From positions 1 to 49,619 of the forward strand of contig CAUJEL010000176.1 of NCBI GenBank assembly GCA_963169875.1: 49,619 nucleotides of DNA, given 5' to 3'. Position numbers and translations under genes: made by a program. The number at the start of each line of letters is the position of its first letter. Within the stretch, counting starts at the first letter, position 1. The stretch is from Candidatus Zhuqueibacterota bacterium (lineage in GTDB: Bacteria > Zhuqueibacterota > Zhuqueibacteria > Residuimicrobiales > Residuimicrobiaceae). Shown piece after piece: positions 15,321-24,796 of this stretch. The notes beneath the pieces were generated by a model. That model saw only the letters and a list, made by a program, of their open reading frames with translations. It was not told where the DNA came from and did not search any database.

Positions 15321-17243
15321 TCACCCCTTGCGAAACTCCCGCAATGTATCCAGATAATAATCCGGCAGACCGATGTCGAAACGTTTCCCGTTGATGATCA
15401 AACCATTGAATCCATCCTGACGCCGCAGGCGGTCGAGCGCCGAGGTGAGCTGGAACTCGCCGCGCTCGCGCACGTTGTTGGCGATGTGCTCTTCGAGGAA
15501 ATCGAACAGCTGCGGCCGGATAATGTACTGTCCAAAGACCGTCAAATACTCATCCTCTTTCAATCCCGGTATCTGCAGATTGGTGCGCGCATAATCGAGC
15601 GTCGGCTTTTCGGCGAATTCCGTGACATTCAGGAGACGGTTATCCTCGATCCAGTTGCCGCCCACAGTGCCAAAATTGCCGATCATCTCCTGAGGCGTCC
15701 GGCGCAGGCCTACCACGCTGACGCCGTGCTGCTCGTAGGCATCGAGGAGCTGGCGCGCGCAGGAACGCTCGCCCTCGGAGCGGTAGAGGTGATCGCCCAG
15801 CATGAGCAGGAAGGGTTCGTTGCCGATGGCTTCCCGCGCGCAATAAACCGCGTGGCCAAAACCTTCCTGCGTGGTTTGAAAGACAAAGCGGATGCGGCGG
15901 CCCATCTCTAAAATGCGCTGCGAATAGTCCTGAAAATGCCGCGGCAATTTGTTATAGTTCTCAATCGATATCTGCACATTGAACAAGTTTTGGAAATCAT
16001 CGAGATCGTCCTCCTGGACGATGATGATGACTTCTTCGATGCCCGCCTCCAGGGCCTCCTCGACGATGAGCAGGATTGCCGGTTTGGCGATGCCGTCGCG
16101 ATCGACGATGGGGAAGAGCTCCTTCTTGGTGGCTTTGCTGGCCGGGAAGAGACGCGTGCCGAATCCGGCCGCGGGGATAAGCGCCTTGCGCACTTTTTGG
16201 CCCGGCCGGATCGAGAGCTTGAGCGTCGACATGCCGAGATCGCGTTCGAGGATCTCGACGATGGCCTGCTGATCCGTTTCGCTGCGGGCGATGAACTGAG
16301 CGGTGCCGTCGCCTTGCGAACCCACGCCTTTGCCACCCCAGATGTGCGGTTTCAGGGGTTCATAATTCAACACCCGGTGCAGCACGGGCGCGGTGAGTTC
16401 TTCGGGACAGGCTGGCGTGGCGTAGCGGTCGAAAAAGCCCTGCGCTTCGATCATCAGCGCCCCGAGGCGTTGGGCATCGGCCTGCTGAATCGCCTCGATC
16501 GCCTGGTGGGTGACGCGCTTGTTGATCGGACCCAAAAGTTCCTGCACGCCCTTTTCCAGGGTGGTTTCCGGAAAGGGATAGCAGCGGTTGAGGCGTTTGA
16601 GGATTTCCATGGTGTCTTTTTGCGCCTGGAGATCAACGATGACAAAATAGAGTTCGCCGCCCACTTTCAATTCACTCGTCTCGAGGAGGTCGCCGTCGTA
16701 GGTCATCAAGACCGGGCGGTTGCCGAAGGCGCAGCCCTGATCCATGCGGCCGCAGCGCGAGGGCGTGGTGATTTCGCCCTGGTAGGCCAGTTCCATTTCG
16801 CCGCGGGTGGTCATTTTGAGATCGTAGACGCGGTTGAAGGCGCGGGCGGCCAGCACACTGATGGCCGCACTGGAGGAGAGCCCTTTTTTGATGGGCAGGT
16901 CGGTTTTAAAATTGTCGATGACCAGTCCCCGGACATGGTAGTGGGTGAGCACCTGATACGCCACGCCGGCGATATAGCTCCAGAAGCCGCCGCGCTGCGC
17001 TTCCGCGTGCAGGGCGGAGAGTTCCATGGGAATTTCGTAGGGACCGACGCGCTCGCCCGCGGGTGTGGTGGAGGAGAGCACCAGCGAGGTGGGGTGCGGC
17101 TCGATCTCGGCATGGATACCCTGGTCGGTGCCGGTGATGATGGTGTAGCCTTTTTCGATATTGGCATTGATGCGGCGGTAACTGCCGGCCCAGTCGGAGT
17201 GTTCGCCGAAGAGACAGATGCGGCCTGGAACGAAGATTTTCAC
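15321..17243 (-). CDS. Fused GHMP sugar kinase and UTP-glucose-1-P uridylyltransferase-like enzyme
   Basis: A single 640-residue frame joins two catalytic domains. Residues 1-340 are a GHMP kinase: motif 1 PGRICLFGEHSDWAG (6-20), the ATP-binding PIKKGLSSSAAIS (117-129) and motif 3 GGKGVGSQGDG (303-313). Residues 352-640 are a GalU-like nucleotidyltransferase: PAAGFGTRLFPASKATKKEL, the metal Asp in MLGDHLY (481-487), VTEFAEKPT and a C-terminal GLPDYYLDTLREF. The expected reaction is phosphorylation of a free sugar at C1 followed by transfer of UMP (or another nucleotide), giving a nucleotide sugar in one protein, like the plant fucokinase/GDP-fucose fusion. The sugar is unknown; galactose-like or glucuronic acid are candidates. 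Both active sites look intact. Confidence 0.88.
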   Translation of the reverse strand: MKIFVPGRICLFGEHSDWAGSYRRINANIEKGYTIITGTDQGIHAEIEPHPTSLVLSSTTPAGERVGPYEIPMELSALHAEAQRGGFWSYIAGVAYQVLTHYHVRGLVIDNFKTDLPIKKGLSSSAAISVLAARAFNRVYDLKMTTRGEMELAYQGEITTPSRCGRMDQGCAFGNRPVLMTYDGDLLETSELKVGGELYFVIVDLQAQKDTMEILKRLNRCYPFPETTLEKGVQELLGPINKRVTHQAIEAIQQADAQRLGALMIEAQGFFDRYATPACPEELTAPVLHRVLNYEPLKPHIWGGKGVGSQGDGTAQFIARSETDQQAIVEILERDLGMSTLKLSIRPGQKVRKALIPAAGFGTRLFPASKATKKELFPIVDRDGIAKPAILLIVEEALEAGIEEVIIIVQEDDLDDFQNLFNVQISIENYNKLPRHFQDYSQRILEMGRRIRFVFQTTQEGFGHAVYCAREAIGNEPFLLMLGDHLYRSEGERSCARQLLDAYEQHGVSVVGLRRTPQEMIGNFGTVGGNWIEDNRLLNVTEFAEKPTLDYARTNLQIPGLKEDEYLTVFGQYIIRPQLFDFLEEHIANNVRERGEFQLTSALDRLRRQDGFNGLIINGKRFDIGLPDYYLDTLREFRKG

Positions 17244-17616
17244 GGGAGCGTCCTATCGTATTGAGTATGATATGTATGAAATGTTATTGTAAGATTCCGC
17301 CGTCAGGTGCAGCGGCTGATGAAACCTAAGGAAACATGGCAGGCCCGCAAGCCCCGCTGCAGGGGAGCGCCTGCCCGATGCCATCCTTGCGCGTGCCCTG
17401 TCGCGCCGGCTTTTTGCCATGGCACGCATTCAGCCGAAATTGCCACGGGTCCGCCTGCGCGGAGCGAGGTGCCAGGCACTCGGGGCTCGCGCTGCGATTC
17501 CGCCCGAATGGCGTCAAGGCAGAGCCGCAGGATCCTTGCATTTTTTTTTTTTGCTGGAGCCGTTCCCGGCCATGATCGGATCGCCTGCGGTTCATGCCCC
17601 GGCGCGCAACCCGTCC
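17244..17616. other. 373-bp gap without recognised gene
   Basis: GC-rich non-coding stretch between two leftward genes. It contains a long imperfect hairpin, GGCAGG (17338-17343) to CCTGCC (17370-17375) with an inner CCCC/GGGG stem, and a run of 12 T (17541-17552). On the plus strand, GCAGGATCCTTGCA and the T-run resemble a terminator, but no rightward gene precedes it. The promoter of the kinase fusion should lie at its left edge. Confidence 0.4.
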
Positions 17617-19083
17617 TCAGTTAGCGGTCATGGGATCTTTAAGCGCGATCACCGTGATCTTGCCGAAATCCTCCAGTTTGCCCGGATGTTTGTCGTCGCC
17701 AGCCTTGCACTTTTCGATATCGCCGACGATGAAAAGCGACATCTCGCCGGGCTTGATATATTTTTGTGCGACGCGCTGGATATCCTGTTTGGTCACGGCG
17801 TTGTACTTGTCGCGCCAGGTGTCGTAATAATTCCCCGGGAAGCCGTCATATTCCAGGGTCGCGAGGGTGGTCATGGCGCTGATGGCGGTGGAGAAGCGGT
17901 CCGGAAAGCTGTCGAGGAAAAAGTTTTTCGCCGTCGCCATCTCGGCGTCGGAGACGGGCTCGGTGCGGATGCGTTTGAATTCGTTGAGGATCAGCGTCGT
18001 GGCATAGGGCACGGTCGCCGATTTGGTTTGCACATAGCCCATGAAGAGCCCGGGGACGTCGCGCTGGTTTTCGAATCGCGAGCCGGTGTTGTAGGCCAGT
18101 CCCTCGTCGGAACGCACCTTGGTGGTGATGCGGCTGGTGAAGCTGCCGCCGCCGAGGATAAAGTTCATGAGATTGATGGCGAAGAGATCGGGGTTGCTCT
18201 CCTTGATGCCAAAATGCCCGATATTGATATAGCCCTGGTTGATCTCCTTTTGCACCATGAAGACGCCGGGACGGTTTTTGGCGGCGACGTCCGGGATTTT
18301 CGGCAGATCGATTTTCTTTTTCGCCCAGCCGGCAAACGCCGCGTTCAGTTTTTCGATCAGTTCGGTTTTGTCGAAATCGCCGGCCACGGCGAGGATGATG
18401 TTGTTCGGAGCGAAACAGGTTTGATGAAAGGCCAGCAAATCCTGGCGGGTGATGGATTCGATGCCCGATTTGCTCTCTGTGCGCACCAGCGGATGGTCGC
18501 CGTAGAGCAGTTTGCGGAATTCGCGATCCAGCACCGTGCGCGGGTTGTCGTTGCTGTTTTTGAGCGCATCGATGGCCCTATCCTTGTAGATTTTGATCTT
18601 GGCCTCTTCGAAAGCCGGATTCATGAGGAGATCCGCGAACAGCTTCAATCCCTCATCGATGTCTTTTTTGAGCACGGAGAGGGTGACCCGCCCCGATGTT
18701 TTTTCCATGCTGGAGTAGATCGAGCCGCCGAGGAAGTCGAGCCGTTCGTCGAGATCGTCTCCGCTGATGGTGGTGGTGCCGCCGCTGCGCAGGACGGCGC
18801 CGGTCATCGCCGCCACGCCGATTTTATCCGCGGGATCGTAGACGGTTCCCGTGCGGATGATGGCGGTCGCATCAAACAGGGGCAGCGAATGGTCTTCCTG
18901 TATATAGACGATCATGCCGTTGGCGAGTTCGAGACGATGGTCGGCGGCTTTGGGCGGCTGGTAGGTCAGTTCTTCATAAGAGAGCTCTTTGGGATGCGCC
19001 GGGATTTGCCCGATGCCGCTCTGTACCGCCAGGAGCAGTATCAGCACCAGGCAGGGAATGTATGTTTTCAGGGTATTGAACAT
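17617..19083 (-). CDS. M16-family peptidase subunit lacking the zinc motif (R/Y-type partner)
   Basis: A 488-residue exported protein with a signal peptide (about 1-26, ending SGIGQ) and two M16 domains. The place where HxxEH should be reads DKIGVAAMTGAVLRSGG, so no zinc site exists. The C-terminal domain keeps VRSDEGLAYNTGS, the Arg/Tyr pair that contacts substrate in two-subunit M16B proteases. It should therefore work only together with the upstream gene product, which has the opposite set of residues. The two genes are 59 bases apart in the same direction. Confidence 0.88.
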   Translation of the reverse strand: MFNTLKTYIPCLVLILLLAVQSGIGQIPAHPKELSYEELTYQPPKAADHRLELANGMIVYIQEDHSLPLFDATAIIRTGTVYDPADKIGVAAMTGAVLRSGGTTTISGDDLDERLDFLGGSIYSSMEKTSGRVTLSVLKKDIDEGLKLFADLLMNPAFEEAKIKIYKDRAIDALKNSNDNPRTVLDREFRKLLYGDHPLVRTESKSGIESITRQDLLAFHQTCFAPNNIILAVAGDFDKTELIEKLNAAFAGWAKKKIDLPKIPDVAAKNRPGVFMVQKEINQGYINIGHFGIKESNPDLFAINLMNFILGGGSFTSRITTKVRSDEGLAYNTGSRFENQRDVPGLFMGYVQTKSATVPYATTLILNEFKRIRTEPVSDAEMATAKNFFLDSFPDRFSTAISAMTTLATLEYDGFPGNYYDTWRDKYNAVTKQDIQRVAQKYIKPGEMSLFIVGDIEKCKAGDDKHPGKLEDFGKITVIALKDPMTAN

Positions 19084-19142
19084 GATGGGTTCCTCCGAGA
19101 TCGGTCGTTTATTCCATGGTGACTGTGCGAACGGGGTGGCGG

Positions 19143-20633
19143 TTATTGTTTGCGCACGAGAATGCCCACGGTGCGATTGTCCTTGACGAAGTAGAGCTGC
19201 GCCACGCGCATGACATCCTCGGCGCTGACCGTTTTGAGACGCTGCAGGGAGGCGGGGATGTCGCGCCAGCCCAGACCGAGTTCGCTGCGTCCCAATTGCG
19301 CGGCGAGGCGCATGCTGGAACTCAGCCCGCGGATCAAGAAGGCTTCGGTGCGGTTTTTGACTTTTTGCAGCTCATAATCGGGGACCGGGGTATTTTTCAG
19401 GTCTTCGAGTTCTTCATAAATGGCCTGTTCCAGTTCTTCGGGCGTGTGGCCGGCGGCCGCCTTGGGACGGCCGCCCACCGCAAAGCGCCCCGCATAGGCC
19501 ATGCCGCCGCCGTAGCCATAGGCATCCACGGCAATGCCTTTTTCCTTGACGAGTTTCTTGTAGAGCCGGCCGGTGTTGCCGTTGAGGAGACCGCTGATCA
19601 CGCGGATGACGGCGTCATCCGGATGTCCTTCGGGCGGGACGTGGTAGTAGATGCTGACCGAGGGCGGCGCATCGGCTTCGCCGTAGAGCCGCTTTTCGCA
19701 GTACTGTTTCGGTTCCGTGGTGCGCACCGGCTCGGGGTCCGGGCCTTTGGGGATGCGGCCAAAGTACTTTTGGGCCATGGCGATGATCTCCGCGGGCTGG
19801 ATGTCGCCGACGTAGACGGCGACGGCGTTATTGGGGATGTACCAGGTTTTGTTGAACGTGTACATGTCCTGGCGGGTCACTTTTTGCAAGTCGACATCCC
19901 AGCCGATGACGCCCCAGGAGTAGGGCGATGCGGCAAAGAAGGAGGCATTGAGCTGCTCCTGAAAGAGCCAGCCGGGACGATTTTCGCTCAGACGGCGTTC
20001 CTCGCGCACCACCTCTTTTTCGGAGTAGAATTCGCGAAAACAGGGGTTCATCAGGCGGTCTGATTCCAGCCACATCTGCAATTCGACCTTGTTGCTGGGC
20101 AGGGTGACGTAATAGCCGGTGATCTCCTGTCCGGTGGAGGCGTTGAGTCCGGTGCCGCCGTTTTTCATGTAGAATTCCCAGAGATCGTCCTTGATGATGG
20201 TCTCTTTTTCAGCGCGCATCAGACTGTCGGCCTGTGCCTGCCAGATTTTTATTTTTTCCGGATCCGTATTTTTGGACCAGAATTTTTCGCGGTAGATTTT
20301 ATCCATCACTTCATCGATTTGACGGTTGATGGCATCGTTCTTTTCAAAGTCACTGGTACCCATGGTGCGGGTGCCCTTGAACATCATGTGCTCGTGGAAG
20401 TGGGAGATGCCGGTGATGCCGGGACGTTCGTAAACGCCGCCGACGCGATAATAGATGTGGCAGACCACCCGCGGCGCCTCGTGCCGTTCCACCATGAGCA
20501 GTTTCATGCCGTTGTCCAGGGTGTACTCGATGACCTGCGATTCCAGGTCGAGGGTTTGGGCAAACAGTGCCAGGGGTGAACAGAGGATTAACAGCAGGGC
20601 TGGCAGGGAAATGCCGGTCTTGAATCGATTCAT
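19143..20633 (-). CDS. M16-family zinc peptidase subunit (HxxEH-type)
   Basis: I place the start at 20633 (MNRFKTGISLPALLLILCSP...), giving 496 residues with a signal peptide cut after LALFAQ. AGAGG on the minus strand precedes this ATG. The frame stays open upstream to 21041 but would then overlap a clearly real gene on the other strand. The zinc motif is HFHEH in GITGISHFHEHMMFKGT. In the C-terminal domain, LVKEKGIAVDAYGYG replaces the usual R-x-E-x-G-L-A-Y, so the substrate-contacting Arg is missing. It complements the downstream partner, as in known heterodimeric periplasmic M16B peptidases. Confidence 0.9.
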   Translation of the reverse strand: MNRFKTGISLPALLLILCSPLALFAQTLDLESQVIEYTLDNGMKLLMVERHEAPRVVCHIYYRVGGVYERPGITGISHFHEHMMFKGTRTMGTSDFEKNDAINRQIDEVMDKIYREKFWSKNTDPEKIKIWQAQADSLMRAEKETIIKDDLWEFYMKNGGTGLNASTGQEITGYYVTLPSNKVELQMWLESDRLMNPCFREFYSEKEVVREERRLSENRPGWLFQEQLNASFFAASPYSWGVIGWDVDLQKVTRQDMYTFNKTWYIPNNAVAVYVGDIQPAEIIAMAQKYFGRIPKGPDPEPVRTTEPKQYCEKRLYGEADAPPSVSIYYHVPPEGHPDDAVIRVISGLLNGNTGRLYKKLVKEKGIAVDAYGYGGGMAYAGRFAVGGRPKAAAGHTPEELEQAIYEELEDLKNTPVPDYELQKVKNRTEAFLIRGLSSSMRLAAQLGRSELGLGWRDIPASLQRLKTVSAEDVMRVAQLYFVKDNRTVGILVRKQ

Positions 20634-20849
20634 AACGCACCTCTTTTTCGGTGAACGGGTCGTGGTACAATCTGCGATGCTGAGCCTGAAGCTTTTTGCT
20701 GCGGGTAAATTAACCAATCGGGAGAGGAATTCCAAGAAATTATTCAACGGGCGGCGCAGGGCGGGGAAAATCCCTGCTCGCGCTTGACTTGAAGGATGGA
20801 TTTTCATACATTGAAACAAGTATCCCATCTCATAGAGGAAAGGCTCGCG

Positions 20850-21743
20850 ATGAAAATAGCGATAACGGGCGCCACCGGACTGGTGGGCAGGGGACTGGTG
20901 CGCCATCTGGAGCATTCGGGTCACGAAATCCATGCGCTGGTGCGGCGCAAAGACCGGGCAACCGCACAGGAAATCTACTGGAATCCCGCGGCTGGCGAGA
21001 TCGACGGTGCCGCGCTGGAGGGAGTGGATGCGGTCATCCATCTGGCCGGCGAGAATCTCGCCGGTTACTGGACGCGCGCCAAAAAGGAGCGCATCCTGTC
21101 GAGCCGCCGCGACGGCACACGGTTGCTGAGCACCGCCCTGGCGGGTTTGAAGAAGCCGCCGCGGGTGTTCATCAGCACTTCAGCGACGGGATTTTACGGA
21201 GACCGCGGCGATGCGGAACTGGACGAGTCGGCGCCGCGCGGCCGCGGCTTTCTCGCCGGGGTTTGCGCTGAATGGGAAGCAGCCGCGGAACCGGCGCGTC
21301 AGGCCGGCATCCGTGTGGTGCATCCCCGCTTCGGCATCATTCTTGACAAAAACGGAGGGGCACTGGGTAAATTGCTGCCGCTGTTGCGTTGGGGGCTGGG
21401 CGGGAAATTGGGCAGCGGCCGTCAATATTGGAGCTGGATCACGATGCAGGATGTCCACCGCGGCCTGGCTTTTGTTCTGGAACAGCCGCAGCTCTCTGGC
21501 GCCTTAAACTTTACGGCGCCGGACCCGGTCAGCAATGCTGTTTTTACGAAAAGAGCGGCGCGACGCTTGCACCGGCCCGCGTTCTTTGCCGTGCCCGCCT
21601 TTGTCTTGCGTACGGTCATGGGAGAGATGGCGCAGGAGATGCTGCTCAACAGCGCCCGGGTCGTGCCCGGGAGATTGCTGGAGGCTGGATTTCAGTTCAA
21701 ACACCCCGATTTGGGGACGGCGCTGGAAGAGATTCTACCTTGA
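20850..21743 (+). CDS. TIGR01777-family NAD(P)-dependent epimerase (SDR39U1-like)
   Basis: A 297-residue extended short-chain dehydrogenase-like protein. MKIAITGATGLVGRGLVRHL is the Rossmann nucleotide loop, FISTSATGFYGDRGD holds the Y-containing active-site region of the family, and the C-terminal DUF1731 domain begins at about VSNAVFTKRAARRL. I chose the ATG at 20850 because AGAGGAAAGG (20833-20842) precedes it and the conserved protein begins there; an ATG 54 bases upstream is in frame but lacks support. The function is unknown in most bacteria. It is divergent from the M16 genes. Confidence 0.88.
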   Translation: MKIAITGATGLVGRGLVRHLEHSGHEIHALVRRKDRATAQEIYWNPAAGEIDGAALEGVDAVIHLAGENLAGYWTRAKKERILSSRRDGTRLLSTALAGLKKPPRVFISTSATGFYGDRGDAELDESAPRGRGFLAGVCAEWEAAAEPARQAGIRVVHPRFGIILDKNGGALGKLLPLLRWGLGGKLGSGRQYWSWITMQDVHRGLAFVLEQPQLSGALNFTAPDPVSNAVFTKRAARRLHRPAFFAVPAFVLRTVMGEMAQEMLLNSARVVPGRLLEAGFQFKHPDLGTALEEILP

Positions 21744-21919
21744 AAGTATTTTAATGCGGTCTGAAAGGTTTTTTAATAAGGATTGCCCGCCGATGCGGTG
21801 TCCTTCGGCCTTGACGATTGCGGCATTGCTCTGAGCTTCGTGCACGCTGAAGAGTTTGATCGGCCGATGGTCTGCCGCGCCCCGTTATTCTGCTAATCGC
21901 CCCCAAAATGCAATAACAA

Positions 21920-21958
21920 AAAATCCCGGTTTCACTTTGGTTGTGAAACCGGGATTTT
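21920..21958. terminator. Bidirectional rho-independent terminator
   Basis: AAAATCCCGGTTTCAC (21920-21935) and GTGAAACCGGGATTTT (21943-21958) form a perfect 16-bp stem with a 7-base loop. It lies between the convergent epimerase and TonB-receptor genes and can serve both. The rest of 21744-22049 shows nothing else recognisable. Confidence 0.85.
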
Positions 21959-22049
21959 AATTTAAAAAAAAATGAATTGAGTGATCCGTGCTCAATAGAT
22001 GTTTAACATGGAAGGTGGAAACACCACGATCGCTCAGTTCAGAAGCAAA

Positions 22050-24335
22050 TTAAAACTCGGCGCTGATGCCGATGGAGGGCAGGATGCCGATGCTGGAGCT
22101 GTCGTCGAGTTCCTGCTTGTATTCATTCCAGCGCGGCACATCGCTAAAAGAGCGGTTGTAGATGTTCTGGATGTCGATGTATGTGATGAGATACATCGAA
22201 CCCAGGCTCCAGCGCCGGTCCACGCGCACGTCCAGCGAGTGATTGACATCAATGCGGCTCGAATTGTAGTTATCGGCCGACTTGCTGTAATCGGCGTTAT
22301 AGGGCGTATAGGGCCGGCCGGTGGCGAGGCGGAAGCGGGCGCTGAACTCCCAGCGGCTGTTGGGCACATAACCGCCGCCGAAATTGACGATCCACCTTTG
22401 ATCGAAGCTGCTGGGGCGCAGCACGCCGTCAAGTCCCTTGAATTTCGATTCATTATAGCTGATACTGAGCAGGGCGTAATGCGGCACGCGCGCCATGCGT
22501 TTCTGCAAAAAGAGTTCGATGCCGCGCGCCCAGCCGCTGCCTTCGCTCACCAGGGGATCGAGGCCGAAGGAGGCGAAACCCTCTTCGGCGCCGCCGAAAC
22601 CCGCGCCGGTGTTGGCCATGACCAGCCACGGCTGCAGCGTGCTGGCCGGATAGCGGCTGTATTTTTTATAATAGCTTTCCACATTGAGCTTGACGTCGTC
22701 CTTGAGCAGCTGCTGGACGCCGAGGATATACTGTTCCACCTGGATGTGTTTGAGGGTGCGGTTGGCGGGATTGGCGACCAGCCAGATATAGGCGGGCGCC
22801 TGGTGATAGCGGCCGGCGCTGAGGCTGAATTTGGTCAGTACGCCCCAGTCGTATTCCACGGAGACCCGTGGTGAAAACGCGGCGCCTTGTTCGATCAGAT
22901 TGAAATAGTCCATGCGGCCGCCGGCCGTCAGGGTGAAGGGACCGCTCTTTTGCACCCATTGCAGCCACGCCGCGCCCTTGATGGCGGTGGTGTCGACTAT
23001 CGCATCCACATTGAGGGTCTGGCCAAAGGGCGTCGTGAAGGTTGGCAATTTGACTTCGCTGTCAAAGAGCACGGCGCGCGCCTGACCGCCAAAGGTCACT
23101 TCCGTGCGTTTGGCCGGCTTCCAAACCAGGTTGGCGGTGAGGAGCGTTTCGCGTTCCAGCGAGTTGTTGACAAAGATGGCATTTTGCGACGTATCGGATT
23201 GCATCAGATCGTAGCGATAGATATTATTGCTGAGCGCGACCGTGGTATAGCCCGATGAAAAGAGATGCCGCCAGGTCAATCCGGCCACGGCCTGATATTG
23301 GTCGCTTTTGATGACGCGGGAATTGTCGTAGCGTTTTTCAGCGGTGTCGTTAAAGAGTTTGACGTCATCGATGGCCGAAATGGCGGTGAACGAGAGCTGG
23401 TCCCTGGGTCCGAGTTTGTATTCGCTCTTGATGAGAAAGTCCCAGTATTCCGGTACAAAGGCGAATCCGGCGGCCTTGAAGATGAAATCGAGATAACTGC
23501 GCCGCGCGGAAAAAACCAGGGTGCCCTGTTGGGAGAGCGGGCCTTCGAGATTGAGTCCGAATTGCGAGGCGGAGATGGTGGCTTTACCGCCCCAGCGGTC
23601 CGAGCGTCCTTCGCGCAGTTCGATGTTGGTCACCGAAGATAGGCGGTCGCCATAGCGCACGCCGAAGCCGCCGGTGGAAAAGGTGGTATTAGCGACGTAA
23701 TCGAGATTGACAAAGCTGAGGGGGCCGCCGGTGGCGCCCTGGGTGCCGAAATGGTTGATGTTGGGCACCTCCACGCCGTCGATGACGTAGAGATTCTCCG
23801 AGGGTGCGCCGCCGCGGACGATGAGATCATTGCGGCCGTTCTGCGCCTGGGCCACGCCGGGCAGAATCGAGATGGCGCGCACCACGTCTTCGAGTCCGCC
23901 GGGCAGACGGCGGATTTCGGCGTAGGTTTGCGTCTGTACGCTCAACGGCTTGTCCGTTACCGCCTCAAAGTAATTGGGTCTGATGGTGACATCGGCGCCC
24001 TGGATGACCGTCTGGTTCAAGGGGATTTTAACCTCCAGCGGTTTGATGCTGCTCAGCATCAGTTCGGGCTCGATGACCGGCTTGTATCCGACCATGGAGA
24101 TGCGCAGCGTCACCGCGCCTTCGGGGACGCGGTCGAGGGTGAAAGCACCTTCGACGTTGGAGATCGCGCCCAGGGTCGAACCGACGACCTGGATGTTGGC
24201 GCCGATCAAAGCTTCTTTGGTGACGGCATCGAAGACATGGCCGGTGATTTTGCCATACCGCTGGGCCGATGCCGAATTAGCCAGCAGCATGCTTGCCAAG
24301 ATCAATATTAATGAAAGATGGAAACATTTTTTCAT
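22050..24335 (-). CDS. TonB-dependent outer-membrane receptor with carboxypeptidase-like N-domain
   Basis: A 761-residue receptor. After a signal peptide (1-24, ending SASAQ) come a carboxypeptidase-regulatory-like domain (about 28-112, ITGHVFDAVTKEALIGANIQ), a plug (about 120-235 with NDLIVRGGAPSENLYVIDGV) and a barrel ending in ISAEF, whose terminal Phe is the usual barrel signature. It lacks the CC motif of the receptor at 11582. No SusD partner or transporter is adjacent, so the substrate is open. Its expression probably ends at the hairpin 21920-21958. Confidence 0.9.
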   Translation of the reverse strand: MKKCFHLSLILILASMLLANSASAQRYGKITGHVFDAVTKEALIGANIQVVGSTLGAISNVEGAFTLDRVPEGAVTLRISMVGYKPVIEPELMLSSIKPLEVKIPLNQTVIQGADVTIRPNYFEAVTDKPLSVQTQTYAEIRRLPGGLEDVVRAISILPGVAQAQNGRNDLIVRGGAPSENLYVIDGVEVPNINHFGTQGATGGPLSFVNLDYVANTTFSTGGFGVRYGDRLSSVTNIELREGRSDRWGGKATISASQFGLNLEGPLSQQGTLVFSARRSYLDFIFKAAGFAFVPEYWDFLIKSEYKLGPRDQLSFTAISAIDDVKLFNDTAEKRYDNSRVIKSDQYQAVAGLTWRHLFSSGYTTVALSNNIYRYDLMQSDTSQNAIFVNNSLERETLLTANLVWKPAKRTEVTFGGQARAVLFDSEVKLPTFTTPFGQTLNVDAIVDTTAIKGAAWLQWVQKSGPFTLTAGGRMDYFNLIEQGAAFSPRVSVEYDWGVLTKFSLSAGRYHQAPAYIWLVANPANRTLKHIQVEQYILGVQQLLKDDVKLNVESYYKKYSRYPASTLQPWLVMANTGAGFGGAEEGFASFGLDPLVSEGSGWARGIELFLQKRMARVPHYALLSISYNESKFKGLDGVLRPSSFDQRWIVNFGGGYVPNSRWEFSARFRLATGRPYTPYNADYSKSADNYNSSRIDVNHSLDVRVDRRWSLGSMYLITYIDIQNIYNRSFSDVPRWNEYKQELDDSSSIGILPSIGISAEF

Positions 24336-24796
24336 GTGTTATCTCTTCTGTTTTGCAGTTACGCTTTTGTGTGAGATAACAGGAAAGGGAGAATAATTAT
24401 TTCAAAATCACCATCCGACAAATTGAATACGCGTGCCAACTCCGGGCCAGGAACAGCGGCCCGGGAGTGCGCAAGCCAGTGCGGAAAAAGCTTTGATGCC
24501 GGTGCAATGCGATAGCATAATTTTTGGATATCGTGTTCCAGGAAACAGGTGATGGTTGTTTTCACGCCTGCCGCGGGACCTAAAAGATGGTTACACCATG
24601 ACAGTTTTGTGCACACCCTCTTTAAACCACAATTATCTCCCTTGCATTGTCCACAGATTACTTTTATATTGGGTGTGAAAATATCAAGTTCCTGAATCCA
24701 GCGGTCAGTGCTGAGACCACCTTGCGAAGGTTATTCATTTTCGCCGGGCTGAAATAATCGCCCGGTTCAGGAAATTCTAACATGGGAGAGGATTAC
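24336..24796. other. 461-bp divergent intergenic region with palindromes
   Basis: Located between the leftward TonB receptor and the rightward thymidylate-synthase-like gene. It holds an imperfect GC-rich stem (ACTCCGGGCC 24439-24448 with GGCCCGGGAGT 24458-24468), a half-copy of the 48571-48965 repeat family at 24551-24604, and the palindrome ACCTTGCGAAGGTT at 24719-24732. I recognise no riboswitch. Confidence 0.4.
24551..24604 (+). repeat. Half-unit of the TGTCATCC-family repeat
   Basis: This stretch matches the second half of the units at 48571-48965, sharing GATGGTTGT, TTCAC, CTGCCGCGG and then CTAAAAGATGGTTACACCAT followed by GACAG. The left arm of the palindrome is absent. It shows that the family is dispersed and not only local to the right end. 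Confidence 0.7.

Noticed and set aside
15936-17264. Long rightward open frame of about 440 codons
   Set aside because: It is antisense to the kinase-nucleotidyltransferase fusion, whose motifs on the other strand are unambiguous. GC-rich genes commonly create such shadows.
17541-17552. Run of 12 T as terminator of the M16 operon
   Set aside because: The M16 genes are transcribed leftward, so their RNA would carry A, not U, at this place.
17419-19122. Long rightward open frame of about 560 codons
   Set aside because: It is antisense to a recognisable M16 peptidase gene and carries no family motif.
20634-21041. Upstream extension of the HxxEH M16 gene
   Set aside because: It would put non-homologous sequence before a good signal peptide and overlap the divergent epimerase gene. 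ATG 20633 has a ribosome site.
24336-24500. Cobalamin or other riboswitch before the TonB receptor
   Set aside because: I found no B12-box-like or other conserved aptamer sequence on the minus strand, only a GC-rich stem.
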